The notes: generated from the sequence alone by a model not told the origin. A stretch of 58,018 nucleotides of DNA from Rhodococcus phenolicus (GCF_001646785.1 NZ_LRRH01000038.1:1-58018); one strand, 5' to 3'; positions 33,673-44,547 are shown, counted from the first letter of the stretch. Numbers and translations: made by a program.

Positions 33673-34886
33673 GACTGTGCCGTCTTCGCGGCGGCCGCCT
33701 TGCGGGCGGCGCCGACGGTGCGCTTGGCGATGGCCCAGCGATGTACCTCGGACGGCCCGTCGTATACGCGGAACGGGCGGACTTCGCGGGACAATCGCGC
33801 GAGCGGCAGGTCTTCGGACACGCCGAGACCGCCGCACATCTGCACCGAACGGTCCACGATGCGGAAGATCGCCTCGGCCGCGAAGGTCTTGGCGATGGAG
33901 GTTTCGTTCGCCGCGTGCGATCCGCCGTCGAGTGCCCAGCACGCGTGGACGAGCAGCGCCCGGGTGGCCGCGATGTCGATCTCGTTGTCGGCGACCATCT
34001 TCTGGATCATCCCGAGATCGCCGAGCCGGGAGCCGAAGCCTTCGCGTTCGGCGACATATCCGACGGCGATGTCGTGGCCGCGGCGGGCGGCGCCGAGCCA
34101 GCGCATCACGTGCGTCATGCGGGCCGGTCCGAGCCGGACCTGCGCGTAGGCGAAGCCCTCGTCGGGCTTACCCAGCACTGCCGAATCCGGAACGAAGAGG
34201 TCTTCGAAGAACACCTCGCAATGGCCGCCGATCATCGACTTGTCGAGGGTGCCGATGTGCCGCCCGACCTTCAGGCCGGGGGTGTCGGCGGGGGCGAGGA
34301 ACATCGTCGCGCCACCGCGCTCGCCGGGTTCCCCGGAGGTACGGGCCATGATGATGAAGAATCCGGCACCGTCGGCGCCGGTGATGAAATGCTTGTGGCC
34401 GTTGATCTTCCATCCACCCGAGACCTTCTCGGCACGGGTACGCAGCGCGTTGGGGTCGGCTCCGGCGCCGGGAGCGGGTTCGGTCATAGCGAACGCGGAC
34501 CGCACGTCCCCGGCCGCGAGGGGCGCCAGGAACTGCTGCTTCTGATCGTCCGTCGCGATGTGGGCGAGCATGTGCATGTTGCCTTCGTCGGGTGCCGCGA
34601 TGTTCAGCGCGGTCGGCCCGAACAGGGAGTAGCCGGCAGCCTCGAAGACCGGCGCCCGGTCGACCATGCCGAGGCCGTGCCCGCCGTATTCGACCGACAC
34701 GTGCGGGGCGAAGACACCGGCGTCCTTGGCGGCCTTCTGCAGTTCGACGCGGGCGCTCTCGCCACCCGCGACGGCGATGTCGCCGCCGTGCGCGTCCTCG
34801 ACGGGCAGCACCACGTCGCGGATGAACTCCTCGGTCTTCGCGACCAGTTCGACCACCCGGTCCGGGTAGGACAAATCGACTGCCAT
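33669..34886 (-). CDS. acyl-CoA dehydrogenase
   Basis: A 405-residue FAD acyl-CoA dehydrogenase. Recognisable parts are AFAMTEPAPGAGADPN (FAD strand), GGWKINGHKHFITGA, and the C-terminal QMCGGLGVSEDLPLAR and YDGPSEVHRWAIAKR blocks. It matches the ACAD10/11-like subgroup by sequence flavour and by being coupled to an APH-type kinase. ATG 34886 follows AAGGAG. A dyad just upstream (34906-34925) and a TetR gene immediately beyond suggest repression lifted by an acyl-CoA. First gene of its operon. Confidence 0.93.
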   Translation of the reverse strand: MAVDLSYPDRVVELVAKTEEFIRDVVLPVEDAHGGDIAVAGGESARVELQKAAKDAGVFAPHVSVEYGGHGLGMVDRAPVFEAAGYSLFGPTALNIAAPDEGNMHMLAHIATDDQKQQFLAPLAAGDVRSAFAMTEPAPGAGADPNALRTRAEKVSGGWKINGHKHFITGADGAGFFIIMARTSGEPGERGGATMFLAPADTPGLKVGRHIGTLDKSMIGGHCEVFFEDLFVPDSAVLGKPDEGFAYAQVRLGPARMTHVMRWLGAARRGHDIAVGYVAEREGFGSRLGDLGMIQKMVADNEIDIAATRALLVHACWALDGGSHAANETSIAKTFAAEAIFRIVDRSVQMCGGLGVSEDLPLARLSREVRPFRVYDGPSEVHRWAIAKRTVGAARKAAAAKTAQS

Positions 34887-34905
34887 CGCCACTCCTTCCG
34901 TCACC

Positions 34906-34925
34906 GACCGATCGATCGCTCGGTC
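34906..34925. promoter_or_regulatory. putative TetR operator before the acyl-CoA dehydrogenase operon
   Basis: GACCGA-8 bases-TCGGTC, with the internal CGATCGATCG itself nearly palindromic, 20 bases before the acyl-CoA dehydrogenase start. The ACCGA/TCGGT arms resemble sites of TetR regulators of acyl-CoA catabolism in actinobacteria. The adjacent TetR protein is the expected binder. Confidence 0.6.
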
Positions 34926-34977
34926 TGCCCAACGGTGGCACATCGACCCTGCGAGGGTCAACCCCGAGAGGAGCCCG

Positions 34978-35604
34978 TCAGCGAGCGCCGACGGAACTGC
35001 GCGCGATGGCCAGATACCGCTCGACGATCTCGTCCGGGGACAGTGGCCCGTCGGCCCGATACCAGGTGGCCACGGCCACGCACATCGTCGTCACGGCCCG
35101 GCTCGCATCCTCCGGATAGACGGTCGCGAACTCCCCGGCGTCGACGCCTTCCCGGACGATGTCGTCGATCATGCGCTGCTGGATGTCCCGCAAGGCGACG
35201 AACGCCTCCCGGCTCTCCGGTTCCATGCTGCGCATCTCGGTGGACGCCACGAACGCCTCGTTGCGCCGGAACATGTGGAAACGCAGCAGCGACTCGACGA
35301 CCGCGTCGAACCGTTCCGACGGCGTCGGCCCCGCCTCGGCCAGGGCCCGGCGGCTGCGGTCGAGCAGGTCCTCGAGCACCGTCGTGGTCAACGACACCAG
35401 CAGTGCCTGCTTCGACGGATAGTGGTGGTACAGACCGGGAACCGAGAGTTCGGCACGAGCGGCGACCTCGCGGATCGAGGTGCCGTCGTAACCGCGTTCG
35501 GCGAACGCGTCGAGCGCGGCGGCCAGCGGCTTCGGCAGCACCGCCGGTTCGTAGGTGCGCCACGAGCCGGGGCTGCCGGCGTCCGAATCCTCTCGGGTGT
35601 CCAT
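34978..35604 (-). CDS. TetR-family transcriptional regulator
   Basis: A 208-residue TetR repressor: helix-turn-helix GTSIREVAARAELSVPGLYHHYPSKQALL (about residues 40-70) and an all-helical ligand domain. It lies 91 bases before the acyl-CoA dehydrogenase on the same strand, with the likely operator between. The ATG at 35604 lacks a clear ribosome site. Ligand is probably an acyl-CoA, by context. Confidence 0.9.
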   Translation of the reverse strand: MDTREDSDAGSPGSWRTYEPAVLPKPLAAALDAFAERGYDGTSIREVAARAELSVPGLYHHYPSKQALLVSLTTTVLEDLLDRSRRALAEAGPTPSERFDAVVESLLRFHMFRRNEAFVASTEMRSMEPESREAFVALRDIQQRMIDDIVREGVDAGEFATVYPEDASRAVTTMCVAVATWYRADGPLSPDEIVERYLAIARSSVGAR

Positions 35605-35657
35605 GGATAACACCGTAGGCGACGCCGGCAGCCCCGTTCGACCGTCCCGGTCGGGAA

Positions 35658-36785
35658 TCAGTGGTCGTTGTCGCCGTACAGGACGACGCCGCGCAGGTTC
35701 TTCCCGTCGTGCATGTCCGCGTAGCCCTGGTTTATGTCCTCGAGCTTGTACGTGGTGGTGACCAGTCCGTCGAGTTCGAGTTGCCCGCTGCGGTACAGAT
35801 CGAGAAGCTTCGGGATCTGCGAGCGAGGTCCGACACCCCCGAAGATGGCACCCTGCAGGCGTTTCTGCAGGAGAGTGAGCTCGAACAGGCTCAACGTGAC
35901 CTGGGTGTCCGTCGCCGCTCCCATGCCGGTGACCACGACCTGCCCACCCTTGGCGGTCAGCCCGAGCGCAGGTGCGATCATGTCGCCGTGGATCTCGCCG
36001 ACGGTGATGATCGTGACCTCTGCCATTGCGCCCCAGGTGATCTCGCCGATCACCGGAGCGGCCTCCTCGATCGACGCGAAGGTGTGGGTGGCACCGAATT
36101 CGACGGCCTTGTCGCGCTTGAACTGCACGGGGTCGATCGCGACGACGTGCCGCGCGCCCGCGTGGGCGGCGCCCTGGACCGAGTTGATGCCGACACCGCC
36201 GACACCGATCACGACGACCGTGTCGCCGACCTGGGTGCCGCCGATCGCCGTGGCCGAACCCCATCCGGTGGCCACACCGCAGCCGAGCAGTGCCGCCTTC
36301 TCGAGCGGAATATCCTTCTCGATCTTGATGACGGATGCTTCGTTGACGGTGACGTACGGCGCGAACGTGCCGAGCAGGCACATCTGGATGACCGGTTCGC
36401 CGCGCAGGCTCACCCGATACGAGTTGTCTGAGATCGCCTGGCCGGTGAGCAGACCGGCACCCATGTCGCAGATGTTCTGCAACCCCTTCGCGCACGAACG
36501 ACAGCGACCGCAGGCCGGGATGAACGCGAGGACGACGTGGTCGCCCTCCTCGAGGTTCGTCACGCCCGGCCCGACCTTGGTGACGACGCCCGCGCCCTCG
36601 TGCCCGCCGAGGACCGGATAGAACGGCAGGGGCGTGGCGCCACTGCGGAGGTGTTCGTCGGAGTGGCACAAGCCGGAAGCCGCCAAGCGGACCTGCACCT
36701 CTCCGGCCACCGGGTCGCCCAGGTCGATCTCGTCGATCTCCCACGGCTGACCCGTCCCCTTCAATACTGCGGCCTTGATCTTCAC
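35658..36785 (-). CDS. zinc-dependent alcohol dehydrogenase, NDMA-dependent type
   Basis: A 375-residue medium-chain alcohol dehydrogenase. Catalytic zinc ligands lie in GLCHSDEH and GGHEGAG; the structural zinc cluster is CGRCRSCAKGLQNIC; the Rossmann motif is GVGGVG. Length and style fit the actinobacterial enzymes that keep NAD bound and need an electron acceptor such as NDMA in assays. GTG 36785 is preceded at 4 bases by GGAGG. It precedes the TetR gene in the same direction. Substrate unknown. Confidence 0.9.
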   Translation of the reverse strand: MKIKAAVLKGTGQPWEIDEIDLGDPVAGEVQVRLAASGLCHSDEHLRSGATPLPFYPVLGGHEGAGVVTKVGPGVTNLEEGDHVVLAFIPACGRCRSCAKGLQNICDMGAGLLTGQAISDNSYRVSLRGEPVIQMCLLGTFAPYVTVNEASVIKIEKDIPLEKAALLGCGVATGWGSATAIGGTQVGDTVVVIGVGGVGINSVQGAAHAGARHVVAIDPVQFKRDKAVEFGATHTFASIEEAAPVIGEITWGAMAEVTIITVGEIHGDMIAPALGLTAKGGQVVVTGMGAATDTQVTLSLFELTLLQKRLQGAIFGGVGPRSQIPKLLDLYRSGQLELDGLVTTTYKLEDINQGYADMHDGKNLRGVVLYGDNDH

Positions 36786-36936
36786 GAACCCTCCATCCGA
36801 TACCGATGTGGCATGCGTCACCAGTGAGTGAAACAGGACGGCCCGGGTTCGGCAGCAGATTCGAGGAAGCGTTTCCCTCGGGCCGAGTTGCCGATACAGT
36901 CAGTAACAGTAATTTGCATCACGAAGGGTTCGCCGC

Positions 36937-37380
36937 ATGATCCACGTCCGGCACAGTGCCGTCGCAACAATCCCCGTCGATGTGGCGTTCTCCTATGTGG
37001 ACGACCACCGCACGGTCCCCGAGTGGATGTTCGGGGTGAGCCGGTTCGAACCGGTCGGGGCGCAGGTCAACGGGCTCGGCGCGGTCTTCGACGCCGCGAT
37101 GCAGATCGGGCCGAAGAGCCTCGATTCCCGCCTCGAGGTCGTCGAATGGGAACGCGACCGCGTCATCGTGCTGAGCTCGATCTCGGGTTTCCGCACGTCG
37201 TCGAGCTGGAGCTTCACCGACCTCGGCGACGGTCGCTCGCAGCTCGACGTCGACTTCGGATACGAACTTCCCGGTGGTCTCGCCGGGCGCGCGCTGGGAA
37301 TGCTCATCGAACCGGTCGTGGGCACCGCCGTCCGCCAGACCGAACGGGATCTGCGCACGCGCCTCGGACAACTGACCTGA
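36937..37380 (+). CDS. SRPBCC-superfamily (polyketide cyclase-like) protein
   Basis: A 147-residue START/Bet v1-like fold protein: HSAVATIPVDVAFSYVDDHRTVPEWM at the N-terminus and a final helix GMLIEPVVGTAVRQTERDLRTRL. Such proteins bind hydrophobic ligands in a cavity. ATG at 36937. It converges with hpd, the two stops being adjacent. No specific ligand can be inferred. Confidence 0.85.
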   Translation: MIHVRHSAVATIPVDVAFSYVDDHRTVPEWMFGVSRFEPVGAQVNGLGAVFDAAMQIGPKSLDSRLEVVEWERDRVIVLSSISGFRTSSSWSFTDLGDGRSQLDVDFGYELPGGLAGRALGMLIEPVVGTAVRQTERDLRTRLGQLT

Positions 37381-38727
<1,347 letters not shown>

Positions 38728-38744
38728 CTATACAATCGGTACAG
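38728..38744. promoter_or_regulatory. dyad in the hpd-lrp divergent region
   Basis: CTATAC-AATCG-GTACAG, an inverted repeat with 5 of 6 arm bases matching, in the 186-base divergent gap between hpd and the Lrp/AsnC gene. It is the natural site for the regulator to control both directions. Confidence 0.45.
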
Positions 38745-38772
38745 TTTCGCCCGCGATCGGGAGGACGGGGCC

Positions 38773-39285
38773 GTGCGCTCAGCCGTGCAACTGGACGAAC
38801 TGGACTTCGCACTGCTCGAGGCACTCCACGACGATCCGAAAACCGGTGCGCTGGAGTTGTCCCGGCATCTGCGGGTCGCCCGCGCAACCGTGTCGGCGCG
38901 TCTGCACCGCCTGGAGGAATCGGGACTCGTCGCCGGGTACGAACCGCGAATCGACCTGGCGGCGGCGGGGTTCGAGGTCCAGGCGTTCGTGACGATGGAG
39001 ATCGCACAGGGCGCCCTCGAAACCGTCACCGGGGAACTCGAAGCGATCCCGGGCGTCCTCGAGGCGTTCGTCACCACCGGGTCGGGCGACATCCTGTGCC
39101 GCATCGCGGCCATGTCGCATCGGGGACTGCAGCACACCCTCATCGAACTGAACCGCTCCGCGGTGATCACCCGGTCGACGAGCGTGATCGTGCTGTCCGA
39201 ACTGGTTCCGTACCGCACGATGCCGTTGCTGCGCACCCTGGAACCCGGCAGGGCGGCCAAGGCACCCGCCTACCGCCGGCGATGA
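38773..39285 (+). CDS. Lrp/AsnC-family regulator of hpd
   Basis: A 170-residue regulator: N-terminal helix-turn-helix (ALELSRHLRVARATVSARLHRLEESGL) and C-terminal RAM ligand domain (FVTMEIAQGALETVTGELEAIPGVLEAFVTTGSGDI). GTG 38773 follows GGGAGG by about 8 bases; a second GTG at 38785 is possible. Divergent from hpd, so probably its regulator, sensing tyrosine, phenylalanine or a keto acid. Confidence 0.9.
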   Translation: MRSAVQLDELDFALLEALHDDPKTGALELSRHLRVARATVSARLHRLEESGLVAGYEPRIDLAAAGFEVQAFVTMEIAQGALETVTGELEAIPGVLEAFVTTGSGDILCRIAAMSHRGLQHTLIELNRSAVITRSTSVIVLSELVPYRTMPLLRTLEPGRAAKAPAYRRR

Positions 39286-39339
39286 GGTACCTGCCCCCGG
39301 ACGGTCTGTTCCGTATGAAAGCCAGGAAAGGAGGATCGG

Positions 39340-39954
39340 ATGAAATTGACGGTGACCACATTCGTCTCGATCGACGGGGTCGCGCAGGGCCCCGGCGGAC
39401 CCGACGAGGATCGGAGCGGGGGCTTCGACCGTGGCGGCTGGGTGGTGCCACTGTTCGACGACGACACCGGCGCGTTCATCGCCGAGTTGTTCGGACGGGT
39501 CGACGCGTTCCTGCTCGGCCGGAAGACCTACGACATATTCGCCGCGTCGTGGCCGAATTCCACCGACCCGGACGACGTCGTCGCCGACCGGCTCAACACA
39601 CTGCCCAAGTACGTCGCTTCGACCACCCTGAAAGATCCACCGTGGGGGCCGACCACTGTGCTGGACGGCGACATCGCCACCGCCGTCACCGAACTGAAGG
39701 CCCGGCCCGGCCGCGAACTTCAGGTGCACGGCAGTATCGATCTCGTGCGCGCCCTCCACGAACACGATCTCGTGGACGAATACAACCTGCTGACGTTCCC
39801 CGTTGTCGTCGGCCAGGGCCGCCGGCTGTTCGCCGATCACGGCCTCGATACCGGCATGACGCTCGTCGAGACGCGCAGTACGAGCACGGGCGTGATCATC
39901 GCCGTCTACCGGCGAGCGGGGCGTCCCGAGTTCGGCACGATGGAAGTGGAGTGA
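39340..39954 (+). CDS. dihydrofolate-reductase-like (RibD C-terminal) protein
   Basis: A 204-residue NADPH-binding reductase-fold protein: [20 protein letters not shown] start, [17 protein letters not shown] and the [30 protein letters not shown] block. Common in actinobacteria as standalone enzymes of unknown substrate, distinct from true DHFR or RibD. AAAGGAGG precedes the ATG by about 6 bases. Follows the Lrp gene by 54 bases on the same strand. Confidence 0.88.
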   Translation: MKLTVTTFVSIDGVAQGPGGPDEDRSGGFDRGGWVVPLFDDDTGAFIAELFGRVDAFLLGRKTYDIFAASWPNSTDPDDVVADRLNTLPKYVASTTLKDPPWGPTTVLDGDIATAVTELKARPGRELQVHGSIDLVRALHEHDLVDEYNLLTFPVVVGQGRRLFADHGLDTGMTLVETRSTSTGVIIAVYRRAGRPEFGTMEVE

Positions 39955-40182
39955 ATTCGATCCGGTCGGGAACTCCGAGGCGACAGCAGACCGCGAGTTC
40001 GTGCTCACCCCTCCATGAGCACGAAACCTCTTGGCTTACAGAACTGCCGGCGATCCTCGGTGACCGTCGGACGAAACCGAGATCACTGTTCCCGACCGGA
40101 TCCGCCGATCGGCCGGTCCCCTGCACCGGCCGACCGGACATCTTCCGGTGGATGTTCTCTGTGGATGCTGAGTCTGCGTCGA

Positions 40183-40539
40183 TCAGCGGTACGAGTAGTC
40201 CGAGTACGACGGGATATCGTTCACGGCCGACATGGCTGCCGCGAAGACCACCACGTAGAACACGACCAGCACGACGAGGAAGATCACCCACAGAAGCAAC
40301 GCGATCCTGCCGAGTCGCTTCGCACTGTCCGACGCCGCCTGCGCACCCGCATAGTCGCCCGTCGCCCACAACGGGTACACCTTCGCAGCGTGCGAGAACG
40401 CCGAGAACGCCAGCGGCCAGAAGAAGATCAGTGCCGCGACTGCCCATCCGGTGTTCTGGGACGGTAGCGCCGGGCGGATCTGCTCGACGGGAGCGTACTG
40501 GAATCCGCCGGGCCGAATGTTCTGAACCTGATGAGTCAT
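40183..40539 (-). CDS. CD225/dispanin-family membrane protein
   Basis: A 118-residue protein with a Pro/Gln-rich N-terminal tail and two hydrophobic segments. The pattern AFSHAAKVYPLWATGDYAGAQAASDSAKR between them matches the CD225/dispanin loop (A-K-V-x-x-x-W-x-x-G-D-Y-x-x-A-x-x-x-S-x-x-A-K). In animals this family includes IFITM proteins that resist membrane fusion; bacterial members have no assigned role. ATG 40539 has GGAGG five bases upstream. It is monocistronic and separated from hsdR by a terminator. Confidence 0.85.
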   Translation of the reverse strand: MTHQVQNIRPGGFQYAPVEQIRPALPSQNTGWAVAALIFFWPLAFSAFSHAAKVYPLWATGDYAGAQAASDSAKRLGRIALLLWVIFLVVLVVFYVVVFAAAMSAVNDIPSYSDYSYR

Positions 40540-40655
40540 CTCGCCTCCGTGAGCAGCCGTGTTGTCGTGTCGTCTGTCGGCCGGATCCCTCTCCGTGAAC
40601 CCCACCTGACGATGAGATGCAGCGGCGTGGCGAAATGTTCCCGGGCTACCGCCCG

Positions 40656-40694
40656 GTGTGCCTTTTCGGCGGCTCCGAGCCCCAAAAGGCACAC
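40656..40694 (-). terminator. hairpin terminator after hsdR
   Basis: GTGTGCCTTTT (40656-40666) pairs perfectly with AAAAGGCACAC (40684-40694), with a smaller internal stem. It starts 8 bases beyond the hsdR stop. The U/A-rich pairs are within the stem rather than after it. Confidence 0.65.
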
Positions 40695-40701
40695 GGCACG
40701 G

Positions 40702-43700
40702 TCAGGCGGCCATGGTCGGCGCGATCGCCTCCATCTGCTCGAGCACCAACTTGATCGCAGCGGGCTGCCGATCCGGCGGGTACTTGTAGCGGGTCAGCAG
40801 GCGTTTGACCTGCGACCGCAGTTTCGCCTTGACGTCCTCTCGTACCTTCCAGTCGGTCTTGACGTCGCGACGCATCACCCCGACCAGTTCCCGGGCAATC
40901 TGGGCAAGGGTGTCCTCGCCCATGTCGGACAGCGCCGACTCGTTCTGGGCGACGGCGTCGTAGAACGACAGTTCGTGGTCGCCGAGCGGCGGATCGAACC
41001 GCTGGCCGCGCTGCGACTCCGCCTGCACTTCCTTGGCGACCTCGACGAGCGCAGCGATCACCTCGGCGGAGGTGAGCTGACTGTTGGTGTATTTGATCAT
41101 CAGTTCCTGCAGCTTCTGCGAGAATGCGCGCTGCCGGACGAGGTTGTGGCGGGCGACCTTCCGGGATTCCTCGGCGACGAGTTTGCGGAGCGCCTCGATC
41201 GCGAGGTTCGGATTCTTCGCCTGCAGGGTCCGTTCGAGGAAGTCGGCGTTGAGGTCGGCCAGCGACGGCCTCGGCATACCTGCCGCGTCATAGATGTCGA
41301 GCACCTCACCGGACTCGACGGAGGCCGCCATGAGCGCCCGCAATGCCCGCTTGACGTCCTCGGGTACCGCGACGCCCCGCGCCTGCCGGTCGGCGGCGTC
41401 GAACTTCGCCATGTACACGCGAACTTCCTCGAAGAATCTCGCATCCCGGGCGAGCGGTCGCACATCTTCGTGGCCGCTGCAGATTGCCCACAGCCGCGAC
41501 AGTTGCGATGCGTGCTTGCGGTACCTCGCGGCGAGGGTGTCCTGGCCTTGCTCGACCTTGTTCTCGGGGTTCTGTGGATCCCGCAGGTAGGCGACGGTCG
41601 CGAGCACGATGTCGAGCCAGCCGCGCTGACCGGTGGCCGCGCGGTGTGCCTGCCAGTCGAAACCGTGCAGCATGTTGCCGAGAATGGTGAGGGTGTTCTT
41701 CACGGCGTCGACGGCTTCGGCGACGGGCCGGCCGAGCGGTTTGGTGGTGCGGTCCGACGCCGTGTACTCGGCGAGCGCGTCGGCGAGATTGTCCGCCACC
41801 GGCGCATATGCGACGAGCAGACCGTCGCGTTTGCCGCGGAAGGTGCGGTTCACGCGCGCGAGGGTCTGCATCAGCAGTGCACCCTTGAGCGGCCGGTCCA
41901 GATAGAGGGTGTGCAGCGGCGGCGCGTCGAAACCGGTGAGCATCATGTCCTTGACGATCACGAGTTCGAGTTCGTCGTCGATGTCCTTGATCCGCTTCTT
42001 GATCGCAGCGTTCGCGGAATCACGTCGGACGTGGTTGCTGATCGGCGGGGTGTCTGCGGCGTCGCCGGAGTACACGACTTTGATGCGACCGGTGGAGATG
42101 TCGTCGGAGTGCCAGTCCGGCCGCAACGTCACGATCTCGTTGTAGAGATTGGCGCAGATCTCGCGGGTCGCGCACACGATCATCGCTTTGCCGGATGCGG
42201 TCGGATTGTCGTCGGATCCGACGAATTTCGCCATCTCGGCTCGGCGGTTCTCCCAGTGTGCGACAAGGTCACCGGCGAGCACCTTCAGCCGCGCCGGCGT
42301 CCCGTACACCGCGTTGATCACGGCGACGGACTTCTCGATGCGGGCTCGTTCGGTGTCGTCGAGTCCCGCGGTGGCCTCGTCCGCGGACGCGTCGATCTGC
42401 TCCTCGGTGACCTCACCGGCGAATGCCACTTTCACGAGCCGGCTTTCGAAGTGCACGGGCACCGTAGCGCCGTCCTCGACGGCGCGGGTCAGGTCGTAGA
42501 CATCGATGTAGTCACCGAACACGGCCTGAGTGTTGCGGTCCTCGAACGAGATCGGCGTTCCGGTGAAGGCGATGAGGGTTGCGTGTGGCAGTGCGTCGCG
42601 CAGGTGGCGGGCGTAACCGTCGAGGTCGTCGTAGTGGCTGCGATGGGCCTCGTCGACGATGACGATGATGTTGCGGCGATCGGAGAGCTGGGGATGACTC
42701 CGGCCGGTTTCGCGTTCCTCGCGGCTCTTGCCGAATTTCTGCAGGGTCGTGAAGTAGATACCGCCGGTGGTGCGTCCCGACAGTTCGCTGCGCAGCTCTT
42801 CGCGGCGACGGATCTGCCGGGGATGTTCCGGTAGCAGCCGGGACCGCGAAAAACCCTCGTAGAGCTGGCCGTCGAGTTCGTTGCGGTCGGTGATCACCAC
42901 GATCGTCGGATTGGCGAGCTTGGGATGGCGGATGACCTGATTCGCGTAGAGCTCCATCTCCATGGACTTGCCGGAACCCTGCGTGTGCCAGACGACACCC
43001 GCCTTGCCTTCGGATTCGACCGCAACGACGGTGGAGCCGACGGCTTTGGCCACGGCGAAGTACTGGTGTGGCTTCGCGATTCGCTTGACGAGACCGTTCT
43101 CGCTCTCATCGAACGCGGTGTAGTTGCGGAGCAGTTGCAGGAACCGTTCCTGATTGAACAATCCGAACAGGGCGACGTCGAGCGGATGGTTGTCGCCGGT
43201 GAACTCCACCGGCTTCCCGTCGTCGTCGACGTTCCACGGCGAGTAGTGCTCGAAGGGCGTGAACGGGGTGCCGTAGGCGGCGCTGATGCCGTCGGAGACG
43301 AGTCCGATCACCGCGTACCGGAACGCCAGCGGGAACTCGCGCAGATACGTCCGGAGCTGGGCGTGCGCGTCTGTGAGACCGGCATATTCACTTCCGGCGT
43401 TCTTCAGTTCGACGACGGCGACCGGCATTCCGTTGAGGTAGAGCACGAGGTCGAAGCGCCGCTCGTAATCCCCGCGGATCACGGTGACCTGGCTCGCGGC
43501 GAACCAGTCGTTCTCGTCGGGGTCGGTCGAGAGCAGACGGATAGTGGGGGTGACCGCGATACCGGTGTCGTCGACGTACGACACGGCCCGCAACCCCTCG
43601 GTGAGATGGTTGTGGATCGCCCGGTTCTCGGCGATGGCATCCGTGGAGGTGGCGGTGCCGATGAACGCGACCGCCTCGTCGACCGTGCCGGCGGGCAGTC

Positions 43701-43896
43701 CGGGATTGAGCGTGGCGATCGCCGTGCGCAGTCGCGCCGGGACGAGCAGATCGTCCCACGACATGCGTTCACCGGTTCCCGGAGCGATGTCGCTGCCGGG
43801 CAGGTGCTGCCATCCGAGCTCGCCGAGAGTGTCGAGGGCCATGTGCTCCCACGACGATTCGGTGAGCCCGCCGGTGAAGTCCAGAACGTCTGCCAT
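40702..43896 (-). CDS. hsdR: type I restriction endonuclease R subunit (orphan)
   Basis: A 1,064-residue HsdR. N-terminal PD-(D/E)xK nuclease (FDLVLYLNGMPVAVVELKN), then two RecA-like motor domains with Walker A VVWHTQGSGKSMEME, DEAH box IIVIVDEAHRSHYDD and motif III LIAFTGTPI, then a helical C-terminal domain that normally docks on the methyltransferase. All core motifs are intact and the frame is open throughout. No hsdM or hsdS gene lies on either side in this window, which is unusual. Either the partners are elsewhere or this R subunit works with another methylase. Confidence 0.93.
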   Translation of the reverse strand: MADVLDFTGGLTESSWEHMALDTLGELGWQHLPGSDIAPGTGERMSWDDLLVPARLRTAIATLNPGLPAGTVDEAVAFIGTATSTDAIAENRAIHNHLTEGLRAVSYVDDTGIAVTPTIRLLSTDPDENDWFAASQVTVIRGDYERRFDLVLYLNGMPVAVVELKNAGSEYAGLTDAHAQLRTYLREFPLAFRYAVIGLVSDGISAAYGTPFTPFEHYSPWNVDDDGKPVEFTGDNHPLDVALFGLFNQERFLQLLRNYTAFDESENGLVKRIAKPHQYFAVAKAVGSTVVAVESEGKAGVVWHTQGSGKSMEMELYANQVIRHPKLANPTIVVITDRNELDGQLYEGFSRSRLLPEHPRQIRRREELRSELSGRTTGGIYFTTLQKFGKSREERETGRSHPQLSDRRNIIVIVDEAHRSHYDDLDGYARHLRDALPHATLIAFTGTPISFEDRNTQAVFGDYIDVYDLTRAVEDGATVPVHFESRLVKVAFAGEVTEEQIDASADEATAGLDDTERARIEKSVAVINAVYGTPARLKVLAGDLVAHWENRRAEMAKFVGSDDNPTASGKAMIVCATREICANLYNEIVTLRPDWHSDDISTGRIKVVYSGDAADTPPISNHVRRDSANAAIKKRIKDIDDELELVIVKDMMLTGFDAPPLHTLYLDRPLKGALLMQTLARVNRTFRGKRDGLLVAYAPVADNLADALAEYTASDRTTKPLGRPVAEAVDAVKNTLTILGNMLHGFDWQAHRAATGQRGWLDIVLATVAYLRDPQNPENKVEQGQDTLAARYRKHASQLSRLWAICSGHEDVRPLARDARFFEEVRVYMAKFDAADRQARGVAVPEDVKRALRALMAASVESGEVLDIYDAAGMPRPSLADLNADFLERTLQAKNPNLAIEALRKLVAEESRKVARHNLVRQRAFSQKLQELMIKYTNSQLTSAEVIAALVEVAKEVQAESQRGQRFDPPLGDHELSFYDAVAQNESALSDMGEDTLAQIARELVGVMRRDVKTDWKVREDVKAKLRSQVKRLLTRYKYPPDRQPAAIKLVLEQMEAIAPTMAA

Positions 43897-44030
43897 GACA
43901 ACAACTTAGAAGGTCGACACCCCAGGAGCGAGACTGCCGATCGATAACCGGGGTTATCAATCGGAAACTGTCCCGCGGCCGAACCTGGACCGACGATCGA
44001 ATCGTTCCGTTCCCAGCCCAGGAGGTCGCC

Positions 44031-44510
44031 GTGACCACTCATTTCGCCCCGGCACCCGTCGAGTTCGACCAGCCGGCCGACAGCCGGTTCTGGCCCGGCT
44101 TCTCGGTGGGCGTATGCGCGGCGACGGTGGTCGCGGGAGTGATCGCGACCGGCGCGCTCCTCGCCGATCGGATACCGACCACCAGCGTGTTCGAGATGAA
44201 CGGCACGCTCACGGTCATCAGCGGCTCCGCGGACAGCACCGTCTCCGCTTTCGAATGCGTCGGCGACCACGGCTTCGACGACATCGCACCCGGCACCACG
44301 ATCTCGGTGTCCGACGGAGCCGGAGCGGTCCTCGGCGTCGGTCCGCTCACCCGCAGCGTCCGCGAGGGCAACTTCTGCACGTTCTTCTTCGCGGTGCCCG
44401 ATGTCCGACGCGGTGCGTCCGACTATGCCGTGCGGATCACCCACCGCGGATCGGTGTCGTTCGACGAGACCGATGCCAAATCCGGCGTGCATCTCACTCT
44501 CGGCAATTGA
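44031..44510 (+). CDS. single-pass membrane protein of unknown function
   Basis: A 159-residue protein with an N-terminal cytoplasmic tail, one transmembrane helix (about residues 25-45, [20 protein letters not shown]) and an extracytoplasmic beta-rich domain with two cysteines (AFECVGDHG and EGNFCTFFF) that could form a disulfide. AGGAGG lies 5 bases before GTG 44031. It begins a run of three co-directional small envelope proteins. No family recognised. Confidence 0.75.
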   Translation: MTTHFAPAPVEFDQPADSRFWPGFSVGVCAATVVAGVIATGALLADRIPTTSVFEMNGTLTVISGSADSTVSAFECVGDHGFDDIAPGTTISVSDGAGAVLGVGPLTRSVREGNFCTFFFAVPDVRRGASDYAVRITHRGSVSFDETDAKSGVHLTLGN

Positions 44511-44547
44511 TCCGCGTCGCCTCCCCTTCTACGAAACGAGTTGTGCA

